Assembly: GCA_044371535.1 (NCBI GenBank) | Contig: JBILTL010000129.1 | Location: forward strand, 1-5,628 | DNA from: CAIZGX01 sp044371535 | GTDB lineage: Bacteria > Bacteroidota > Bacteroidia > Flavobacteriales_D > Sanyastnellaceae | Length of the DNA stretch: 5,628 nucleotides | Reading direction: 5' to 3' | In this document: in pieces, positions 1 to 5,628 of the stretch | How positions within the stretch are numbered: the stretch's first letter is position 1 | Layout: each line of letters opens with the position of its first letter | Notes under the pieces: model-generated | What the model was told of the DNA's origin: nothing | Seen by the model: the letters and a program-made list of their open reading frames with translations, nothing else | Databases searched by the model: none | Program-made: the position numbers and the translations under genes

Positions 1-798
1 TATTGCGGTCATCATGAAATTCCTGTTCAGCAATGCCCGTCGTGTGGCGCCAATGCCTTCAAAATGTTGGGCGCAGGAACAGAACGCATTGAAGAAGAGT
101 TAGGCGAATGTCTTCCGCACATTCGCATTTCGCGCATGGATTTGGATGTTGCCCGAGGCAAACACGCGCATCATAAAATCATCTCTGAATTTGAAAGCGG
201 AAAGACAGACGTGCTTATTGGAACGCAGATGGTAACAAAGGGTCTTGACTTCAGCAATGTTCATTTGGTTGGAATCTTGAATGCCGATCGCATGCTGAAG
301 CATCCTGATTTTCGTTCGATTGAACGCGCTTTTCAGATGATGGTTCAGGTTTCGGGAAGAAGCGGAAGACGCGAAGAACGCGGCCGTGTGCTTATTCAAA
401 CGTATGATCCCGAGCATTGGGTTTTCCCGCTGATTGAAAACAATAACTACGAGCAGTTTTACACGCTTGAAGTGGCAGAGCGCAAGCAGTTCAGGTATCC
501 GCCGTTTACGCGCATGATTAAACTTACGATTAAGCACAAAGAGCAAGGCGTTGCGTTAAGCGCAGCAGCAGAGCTCGGCACGTGGTTTTTCAAATCGTTA
601 TTTGGAAATTACACAGGCCCTGAAACGCCCGCCATTGGCCGTGTGAACAACTATTACATTCAACAATTCTGGATTCGAATTCCACAAGAATTACCACCCC
701 CTCAGGTGAAGCGCTATCTCTTAGATTGTTCGCACACGCTCACTTCCCAACAGAAATATAAAATGGTTCGCGTGTCTATTGACGTAGACCCTATGTAA
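1..798 (+). CDS. priA: Primosomal protein N' (replication restart helicase PriA), C-terminal part
   Basis: PriA is a superfamily 2 DNA helicase that recognises stalled or collapsed replication forks and starts reloading of the replicative helicase. The reading frame is open from the first base, so the 5' part is outside the window. The 265 residues present are about the last third of a typical 730-820 residue PriA. Window residues 1-16 hold the end of the zinc-binding insert, with Cys2, Cys12 and Cys15 visible (CGHH, then CPSCG). Helicase motif V follows at about 70-84 (GTQMVTKGLDF), and motif VI at about 116-123 (QVSGRSGR, with the Arg residues expected to contact ATP). The C-terminal domain ends in VSIDVDPM, close to the usual PriA ending with DVDP. 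The ATG at 64 is internal, because family homology continues upstream of it. The stop lies 39 bases before clpX on the same strand. The Ser residues in motif VI, where Escherichia coli has Ala, are the only slight oddity. Confidence 0.96.
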   Translation, partial: YCGHHEIPVQQCPSCGANAFKMLGAGTERIEEELGECLPHIRISRMDLDVARGKHAHHKIISEFESGKTDVLIGTQMVTKGLDFSNVHLVGILNADRMLKHPDFRSIERAFQMMVQVSGRSGRREERGRVLIQTYDPEHWVFPLIENNNYEQFYTLEVAERKQFRYPPFTRMIKLTIKHKEQGVALSAAAELGTWFFKSLFGNYTGPETPAIGRVNNYYIQQFWIRIPQELPPPQVKRYLLDCSHTLTSQQKYKMVRVSIDVDPM

Positions 799-813
799 AC
801 AGTCGAGATTCAT

Positions 814-821
814 TACCTTTG
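814..821 (+). promoter_or_regulatory. Candidate Bacteroidota -7 promoter element upstream of clpX
   Basis: TACCTTTG matches the Bacteroidota -7 consensus TAnnTTTG exactly and lies in the only gap between priA and clpX. Transcription would start around 825-828, giving a leader of about 10-13 bases before the clpX ATG at 838. No TTG or TTTG -33 element is present at the usual spacing of roughly 17-23 bases; the nearest upstream TTG, at 779-781, is too far away. This is a motif match plus favourable placement, not proof of a promoter. clpX could also be transcribed by read-through from priA. Confidence 0.4.
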
Positions 822-823
822 TT

Positions 824-829
824 GGAAAG
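824..829 (+). promoter_or_regulatory. Weak Shine-Dalgarno-like site for clpX
   Basis: The purine run GGAAAG ends eight bases before the ATG at 838, a workable distance for a ribosome-binding site, though complementarity to the 16S rRNA tail is partial. It supports the start at 838. If the -7 box at 814-821 is used, the transcript would begin inside this site, so the two readings compete. Bacteroidota often initiate with little or no Shine-Dalgarno pairing. Confidence 0.3.
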
Positions 830-837
830 AATTAAAG

Positions 838-2067
838 ATGTCCAAACAAGAGATTAATTGCTCGTTTTGCGGAAGAAAAAAGAGTGAGGTGAGTGTGCTA
901 ATAGCAGGTGTTTCCGGACACATTTGCGACGACTGCGCGAGACAAGCTAGCGAGATTGTAAAAGAAGAAGCGGTTGTTCCCCAGGAAGAATTTAACACGT
1001 CTGAATTATTGAAGCCGATTGAGATCAGAGATTTCTTAAACGAATACATCATTGGTCAAGACGAAGCGAAGAAGGTTTTGAGTGTTGCTGTTTACAACCA
1101 CTACAAGCGTCTAGCGCAGCACGCTGCTGGAAAGCAAGACGACGAAGTAGAAATTGAAAAATCGAACATCGTATTGGTTGGAGAAACCGGAACAGGAAAA
1201 ACACTTTTGGCAAAAACCATTGCGAAAATGTTGAACGTTCCGTTCTGCATTGCCGATGCTACTGTGCTTACACAGGCCGGCTACGTGGGAGAAGACGTGG
1301 AGAGTATTCTTTCTCGACTTTTACAAAGTGCAGATTTCGATGTTCAAAAAGCAGAACGCGGAATTGTATTCATTGATGAAATAGATAAGATTGCTCGCAA
1401 GAGCGATAACCCAAGTATTACGCGTGACGTAAGTGGCGAAGGTGTTCAACAAGCGTTGTTGAAATTGTTGGAAGGTGCTACGGTAAGTGTTCCACCGCAA
1501 GGCGGAAGAAAGCATCCGGAGCAGAAGATGATTCAGATCGACACCAAAAATATCTTGTTCGTTTGTGGTGGTGCTTTCGATGGAATTGAAAAGCACATTG
1601 AACGTCGCATGAATACGGCAAGCATCGGATACCGCAATGCCAAGACCGTTGAAGAACAAGGCGGATGGTTGCAATACATAGCTCCAGCCGATTTGAAACA
1701 GTTCGGATTAATTCCGGAATTGATTGGTCGTTTCCCGGTGTTGACCTTTTTGAATCCATTGGACGAATCGGCGTTGAGAAGAATTTTAACCGAGCCGAAA
1801 AACGCTTTGGTGAAGCAGTACGTGAAGTTGTTTGAAATGGATGGCGTGAAGTTGTCTTTCGAAAAGCAAGTGTTGGATTACATTGTGGAAAAGGCCATGA
1901 CGTACAAATTGGGAGCGCGCGGATTGCGTTCGATTTGCGAAGCCATATTGCTAGACCTCATGTTTGAAATTCCGAATCAAACGGAACTAAAAGAATTCAA
2001 AGTAACGTTGGCTTACGCACGAGATAAATTTGAAAGCTCGAAGCTGAGTCAACTGAATCAGGCATAA
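838..2067 (+). CDS. clpX: ATP-dependent Clp protease ATP-binding subunit ClpX
   Basis: ClpX is the hexameric AAA+ unfoldase that recognises tagged or native substrates in the cytoplasm and threads them into the ClpP peptidase. All landmarks are present in its 409 residues (Escherichia coli ClpX has 424). The N-terminal zinc-binding domain has Cys8, Cys11, Cys30 and Cys33. The Walker A motif is at 115-122 (GETGTGKT), the GYVG pore-1 loop at 148-151, Walker B at about 176-183 with Asp180 and Glu181, and the RKH pore loop at 224-226. The ClpP-docking tripeptide is at 263-265, the arginine finger is probably Arg298 in IGRFP, and sensor-2 is Arg361 in GARGLR. The ATG at 838 is chosen because the zinc finger begins seven residues later. 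Two details differ from Escherichia coli: Glu116 replaces Pro in the P-loop, and the docking tripeptide reads IGY rather than IGF. clpP is not adjacent; priA precedes the gene and mutS follows after one base. Confidence 0.98.
   Translation: MSKQEINCSFCGRKKSEVSVLIAGVSGHICDDCARQASEIVKEEAVVPQEEFNTSELLKPIEIRDFLNEYIIGQDEAKKVLSVAVYNHYKRLAQHAAGKQDDEVEIEKSNIVLVGETGTGKTLLAKTIAKMLNVPFCIADATVLTQAGYVGEDVESILSRLLQSADFDVQKAERGIVFIDEIDKIARKSDNPSITRDVSGEGVQQALLKLLEGATVSVPPQGGRKHPEQKMIQIDTKNILFVCGGAFDGIEKHIERRMNTASIGYRNAKTVEEQGGWLQYIAPADLKQFGLIPELIGRFPVLTFLNPLDESALRRILTEPKNALVKQYVKLFEMDGVKLSFEKQVLDYIVEKAMTYKLGARGLRSICEAILLDLMFEIPNQTELKEFKVTLAYARDKFESSKLSQLNQA
2025..2032 (+). promoter_or_regulatory. Possible internal promoter element for mutS
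   Basis: TAAATTTG matches TAnnTTTG exactly near the 3' end of clpX, 36 bases before the mutS ATG. A start around 2036-2039 would leave a leader of about 30 bases. A TTG at 2008-2010 is only 14 bases upstream, shorter than the usual spacing. The site is inside coding sequence (Asp-Lys-Phe codons), so chance is a strong alternative; it is listed because of its position just before mutS. Confidence 0.2.
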
Positions 2068-2068
2068 A

Positions 2069-4690
2069 ATGACAGAAGAAAAATCGACTGTGGTGGAAAC
2101 ACCACTCATGAAACAATACAATGAAATTAAGGCGCAATATCCAGATGCGCTTTTGTTGTTTCGTGTCGGCGATTTTTATGAAACCTTCGGTTCAGACGCA
2201 ATTGCGGCTGCACGAATTTTAGGAATTACATTAACGAAGCGAAAAAACGGTGCAGCCGCATTCATTGAATTGGCGGGCTTTCCGCATCATTCGCTAGATA
2301 CATATTTGCCAAAATTGGTTCGCGCTGGAAACCGCGTGGCTATTTGCGATCAGCTCGAAGATCCGAAGCTTACCAAGAAAATTGTGAAGCGCGGAGTAAC
2401 GGAGTTGGTTACACCAGCGGTGAGTTATAACGAGAAAACGTTCGATAGTTCGAACAACCAATTTTTGGCTGCTGTTGTCATGCGCGACCAGCAAGCGGGT
2501 GTGAGTTTTTTAGACATTTCTACCGGCGAATTTTATTTGGCCGAAGGAAGCACCGCACACATTAACAAACTGCTCCAAAGCTTTCGGCCAAACGAAGTGC
2601 TTTTTCAAAAGCACGAAGACCACCAGTTTCGCGAGGCCTTCGGAGATACCAAATGGTTTACGTTTCGCGTAGACGAATGGGTGTTCTCATTGGACTACGC
2701 CAAAGAAGTTTTACAAAAGCAATTCGGAACACAATCGCTCAAAGGCTTCGGTGTTGAAGAATTAAAACTCGGAGTTATTGCGGCTGGCGCCGTATTGCAC
2801 TATCTGAAAGATACACAGCACGACAAGACCCAGCATATTCAGAAAATAGCGCGCATTGAAGAAGACACGTTCGTGTGGTTAGACCGCTTCACCATTCGAA
2901 ATTTAGAACTGGTGCATTCGAACTACGACGAAACAGCAACGTTGTTCTACACGCTCAATCATACGAGCACACCCATGGGCGCGCGACTCTTGCGCAGATG
3001 GGTGCTTATGCCGCTCAAAGACATAACGCAAATTGAAAAGCGTCAGTTTGTAGTTGGAAGTTTTGTCAAAAACGCCGAGCTGCTAGCAGAGACCCGTTTG
3101 CATTTGAACACCATTGGAGACATGGAACGTTTGGCTTCAAAGATTGCAACGGGACGCGTGAATCCGCGCGAATTGCTTCAGTTAGCGAAGGGCATGCAAA
3201 CGGCAGAGCACATCAAAGATTTAGGGGCAAATTCGAAGAGCAAAGAAATACAAGCGTTGTTCAATGTGTTGAAACCATTGACCGATTGGTGCAATACCAT
3301 TTTCGAGAAAATAAATCCAGAAGCACCTTTAGCACTGAACCGCGGTTCCGTTATTGCCGAAGGAGTGAATGCGGAATTGGATGAGCTGCGCAACCTGCAG
3401 AAATCGGGGAAAGATTATCTACAAATGGTGCAAGAACGTGAAAGCGAACGCACCGGAATTCCTTCCTTGAAAATTGCTTTCAACAATGTCTTCGGATATT
3501 ATTTGGAAGTGCGAAACACGCACAAGGACAAGGTTCCACCTGAATGGATACGCAAGCAAACGGTTACACAAGCCGAGCGTTACATTACCCCCGAACTGAA
3601 AGAATACGAAGCGAAGATTACCGGCGCGGAAGATAAAATTTCGATTTTAGAAAACCAGATTTATCAAGCGCTGATTGAAGAAACGCTTCCGCATTTAGTG
3701 AACATGCAATTGAATGCACGAGTACTCGCAGAGATTGACACCTTAGCGTCTTTCGCAACTGTTGCAGTGGCGAACAAATACTGCGCACCTGAATTCACGG
3801 AAGAGAACTGCATTGAGATTGAACAAGGAAGACACGCCATTATTGAATTGCGACTTCCGCCGAACGATCCGTACATAGCGAACGACATAAAACTAGATCG
3901 CGAAGCACAGCAGATCATGATGATCACCGGCCCGAACATGTCCGGTAAATCCGCCGTGCTTCGTCAAACAGCACTCATTGTGCTCATGGCGCAAATGGGT
4001 TCTTTTGTGCCTGCGAAGCGCGTAAGAATGGGCATTGTAGACAAGGTCTTCACGCGTGTAGGTGCGAACGACAACATGAGCGCTGGGGAATCGACTTTCA
4101 TGGTTGAAATGAACGAGACCGCGAGCATCTTGAATAACTTAAGTGATCGCAGTTTGATTCTTCTCGACGAAATCGGAAGAGGAACTTCAACCTACGACGG
4201 TGTATCCATTGCTTGGGCCATTGCAGAATACCTGCACGAGCATCCGCAGTTCCGCGCAAAGACCCTTTTCGCTACGCACTATCACGAATTGAATGATATG
4301 ACGAATTTATTTCCACGTATCAAAAACTTCAACGTGTCGGTTTCTGAAGCGAAAGGAAAAATAGTTTTTAGAAGGAAGTTGCAAGAAGGTGGAAGCAATC
4401 ACAGCTTTGGAATTCACGTGGCGCAGTTGGCAGGAATGCCGAAGACGGTCGTGAATCGCGCGAACGATATGCTTCATCAACTAGAGACTAAAAGAGGTGA
4501 AGCCCCTGTGGGGAAAGGAAAAGCGAAGGTGGTTCAAGGAGAGGAAAAAATGCAATTGAGCTTTTTCCAACTCGATGACCCGATGTTGGTTCAGATAAAA
4601 AAAGAAGTAGAAAAAATTGATATCAATACGCTTACTCCGGTTGAAGCTTTGTTCAAGTTGAACGAGATCAAGAAGATAGTGGGAAGCTAA
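2069..4690 (+). CDS. mutS: DNA mismatch repair protein MutS
   Basis: MutS recognises base mismatches and small insertion/deletion loops and, as an ATP-driven sliding clamp, recruits MutL. It has 873 residues (Escherichia coli 853) and appears intact. The mismatch-binding domain has the Phe-Tyr-Glu motif at 36-38, the same numbering as in Escherichia coli, which supports the ATG at 2069. Connector and lever domains follow. The region around 470-510 contains FGYYLEV (475-481) and ERYITPEL (503-510), typical of the clamp and lever return. The ATPase domain has Walker A at 621-628 (GPNMSGKS), the composite-site loop with Ser671 and Glu674-Ser675-Thr676, Walker B Asp700-Glu701, and the THYHE segment with His737. 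QLSFF at 829-833 resembles a beta-clamp-binding pentapeptide. The last 20 or so residues (TPVEALFKLNEIKKI) resemble the C-terminal oligomerisation helices. The domain I motif and full length mark this as MutS1 rather than the anti-recombination protein MutS2. The gene starts one base after the clpX stop, so cotranscription and translational coupling are likely. Confidence 0.98.
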   Translation: MTEEKSTVVETPLMKQYNEIKAQYPDALLLFRVGDFYETFGSDAIAAARILGITLTKRKNGAAAFIELAGFPHHSLDTYLPKLVRAGNRVAICDQLEDPKLTKKIVKRGVTELVTPAVSYNEKTFDSSNNQFLAAVVMRDQQAGVSFLDISTGEFYLAEGSTAHINKLLQSFRPNEVLFQKHEDHQFREAFGDTKWFTFRVDEWVFSLDYAKEVLQKQFGTQSLKGFGVEELKLGVIAAGAVLHYLKDTQHDKTQHIQKIARIEEDTFVWLDRFTIRNLELVHSNYDETATLFYTLNHTSTPMGARLLRRWVLMPLKDITQIEKRQFVVGSFVKNAELLAETRLHLNTIGDMERLASKIATGRVNPRELLQLAKGMQTAEHIKDLGANSKSKEIQALFNVLKPLTDWCNTIFEKINPEAPLALNRGSVIAEGVNAELDELRNLQKSGKDYLQMVQERESERTGIPSLKIAFNNVFGYYLEVRNTHKDKVPPEWIRKQTVTQAERYITPELKEYEAKITGAEDKISILENQIYQALIEETLPHLVNMQLNARVLAEIDTLASFATVAVANKYCAPEFTEENCIEIEQGRHAIIELRLPPNDPYIANDIKLDREAQQIMMITGPNMSGKSAVLRQTALIVLMAQMGSFVPAKRVRMGIVDKVFTRVGANDNMSAGESTFMVEMNETASILNNLSDRSLILLDEIGRGTSTYDGVSIAWAIAEYLHEHPQFRAKTLFATHYHELNDMTNLFPRIKNFNVSVSEAKGKIVFRRKLQEGGSNHSFGIHVAQLAGMPKTVVNRANDMLHQLETKRGEAPVGKGKAKVVQGEEKMQLSFFQLDDPMLVQIKKEVEKIDINTLTPVEALFKLNEIKKIVGS

Positions 4691-4694
4691 TTTG

Positions 4695-4702
4695 TATATT
4701 TG
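4695..4702 (+). promoter_or_regulatory. Candidate Bacteroidota -7 promoter element upstream of the ricT-like gene
   Basis: TATATTTG fits TAnnTTTG exactly, just after the mutS stop. Transcription would start near 4706-4709, giving a leader of about 13-16 bases that is almost all A. No TTG lies at the usual -33 spacing; the nearest upstream, at 4658-4660, is too far. The 31-base gap shows no hairpin followed by a T-tract, so read-through from mutS is also possible. Confidence 0.45.
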
Positions 4703-4704
4703 AG

Positions 4705-4721
4705 AATATAAAAAAGAAAAC
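4705..4721 (+). promoter_or_regulatory. A-rich translation initiation region of the ricT-like gene
   Basis: The 17 bases before the ATG at 4722 are nearly all A, with no strong match to AGGAGG. A-rich leaders without Shine-Dalgarno pairing are common at well-translated genes of Bacteroidota, so this supports both the start choice and the taxonomic placement. Confidence 0.45.
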
Positions 4722-5628
4722 ATGGGATGTTCGAGTTGTGGAAGTAAAGATGGTGGCGTTCCAAACGGTTGCAAAAGCAATGGTAATTGCGGAACGTGTA
4801 GCTCCGGTAAAATGGAGGTTTTCGATTGGTTGGCAGGAATTCCTTTAGCAGACGGCATGAAGCCGTTTGACGTTGTTGAAGCGCGTTTTAAAAACGGCCG
4901 CAAGGCATTCTTCAGAAAAGGAAATTTAGAGTTGTTTCAAGGAGATGTAATAGCTGTTGAGGCTTCTACAGGATATGATGTCGGTATTGTTTCATTGGCA
5001 GGCGAATTGGTTCGCGTTCAAATGAACCGCAGAGACATCAAGGACAATTACGAATTGAAACGCGTACTTCGCAAAGCTGAACAATCGGATTTCGATACAT
5101 GGCAGGCTGCGCGCCAATTGGAAACGAGTACAATGATTCGCTCACGTGAGATATCGCGCGAGTTGGGTCTTCAAATGAAAATTAGCGACGTGGAATATCA
5201 AGGCGATAAAACGCGCGCGATATTCTACTACACGGCCGATGACCGTGTAGATTTCCGTGAACTCATTCGCAAGTATGCTGAAGAGTTCAAGGTGCGCATT
5301 GAAATGCGCCAGATTGGTCTTCGTTTAGAGGCAGGACGTTTAGGAGGAATTGGTTCATGCGGAAGAGAACTTTGCTGTTCTACGTGGTTAACCGATTTCA
5401 GATCGGTGTCTACCGGAGCAGCGCGCTATCAGCAGCTTTCATTGAACCCAGGAAAACTTGCAGGTCAATGCGGAAAGCTGAAGTGTTGTTTGAATTACGA
5501 ATTAGATCAATACGTTGAAGCCGTTCGTATGCTTCCTCCAACACACGTGAAATTGAAACTTCCGAAAGGAATTGCTACGCACTTCAAAACAGATATCTTC
5601 AAACAAGTAATTTATTACACCATTGAAG
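4722..5628 (+). CDS. ricT: RicT (YaaT)-family PSP1-domain protein, 3' end beyond the window
   Basis: The frame is open from 4722 to the right edge, giving 302 codons and one base. Residues from about 120 to 205 form the PSP1 C-terminal domain, including YYTADDRVDFRELI and IEMRQIGLRLEAGRLGGIG, closely resembling Bacillus subtilis RicT. Two conserved cysteine clusters follow: Cys213, Cys218 and Cys219 (SCGRELCC), then Cys250, Cys255 and Cys256 (QCGKLKCC). In Bacillus, RicT forms an iron-sulfur complex with RicA and RicF that aids RNase Y-dependent RNA processing and affects sporulation, competence and biofilm formation. Neither partner is encoded here, and the function in this phylum is inferred only from homology. 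The N-terminus adds Cys3, Cys6, Cys17, Cys23 and Cys26 in a Gly/Ser-rich stretch, followed by MEVFDWL; I associate this extension with Bacteroidota homologues. There is no hydrophobic segment, so it is probably cytoplasmic. Family membership is firm; the gene symbol is by homology. Confidence 0.92.
   Translation, partial: MGCSSCGSKDGGVPNGCKSNGNCGTCSSGKMEVFDWLAGIPLADGMKPFDVVEARFKNGRKAFFRKGNLELFQGDVIAVEASTGYDVGIVSLAGELVRVQMNRRDIKDNYELKRVLRKAEQSDFDTWQAARQLETSTMIRSREISRELGLQMKISDVEYQGDKTRAIFYYTADDRVDFRELIRKYAEEFKVRIEMRQIGLRLEAGRLGGIGSCGRELCCSTWLTDFRSVSTGAARYQQLSLNPGKLAGQCGKLKCCLNYELDQYVEAVRMLPPTHVKLKLPKGIATHFKTDIFKQVIYYTIE

Noticed and set aside
100..546. 148-codon open frame on the minus strand
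   Set aside because: It is entirely antisense to conserved PriA helicase motifs and resembles no family I recognise; a shadow of the real gene.
1445..1463. Inverted repeat with perfect 8-base arms (TTCAACAA / TTGTTGAA) and a 3-base loop inside clpX
   Set aside because: It falls in highly conserved ClpX codons (VQQALL), is AT-rich and weak, and has no tract or context suggesting regulation.
1321..1759. Two overlapping minus-strand open frames (1321-1674 and 1478-1759) inside clpX
   Set aside because: Both are antisense to conserved AAA+ motifs, overlap each other in different frames and encode no recognisable protein.
3913..3925. Palindrome GATCATGATGATC
   Set aside because: It is explained by the Gln-Ile-Met-Met-Ile codons just before the MutS P-loop; short and isolated.
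4691..4721. Possible terminator after mutS
   Set aside because: The gap is AT-rich but has no GC-rich hairpin followed by a T-tract, so no intrinsic terminator can be supported.
4481..4903. 140-codon open frame on the minus strand across the mutS-ricT junction
   Set aside because: It overlaps two well-supported + strand genes and their gap, and its translation has no recognisable domain.
5228..5250. Inverted repeat with perfect 8-base arms (CTACACGG / CCGTGTAG) and a 7-base loop inside the ricT-like gene
   Set aside because: It lies in the conserved PSP1 segment YYTADDRVDF and has no T-tract after it, so it is not a terminator. About one such repeat is expected by chance in a window of this size.
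1..5628. Search for a novel defence, mobile or biosynthetic system
   Set aside because: Every gene is a recognised housekeeping family with intact motifs. No transposase, integrase, direct-repeat array, toxin-antitoxin pair or abrupt composition change is visible by eye.

Overview
The window looks like chromosomal core sequence from a member of the Bacteroidota, most likely Flavobacteriales or a close relative. The evidence is threefold. The RicT-like protein has the cysteine-rich N-terminus I associate with that phylum. MutS has the P-loop form GPNMSGKS. Both intergenic gaps contain an exact match to the Bacteroidota -7 promoter element TAnnTTTG, and the gene starts have A-rich or only weak Shine-Dalgarno-like leaders. 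The genus cannot be fixed from this sequence alone.

Four genes lie on the + strand and fill nearly all of the window. 1-798 is the C-terminal third of the primosomal helicase PriA, cut by the left edge. After a 39-base gap, 838-2067 is a complete ClpX, the AAA+ unfoldase of the ClpXP protease. One base later, 2069-4690 is a complete mismatch-recognition protein MutS. After a 31-base gap, 4722 to the right edge is a PSP1-domain protein of the RicT (YaaT) family, open at its 3' end. No gene is visible on the minus strand. There is no RNA gene, CRISPR array, mobile element or convincing intrinsic terminator, and no stretch over 300 bases lacks a gene.

The genes are housekeeping: replication restart (PriA), regulated proteolysis (ClpX), mismatch repair (MutS) and a protein linked to RNA processing and development in Bacillus (RicT). 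clpX and mutS are almost certainly cotranscribed. Short gaps with promoter-like boxes before clpX and ricT suggest extra transcription starts inside a co-directional cluster.

I found no undescribed multi-gene system. The points most worth a second look are the five-cysteine N-terminal extension of the RicT homologue, clpX sitting away from clpP and carrying IGY in its ClpP-docking loop, and the placement of the promoter-like boxes.
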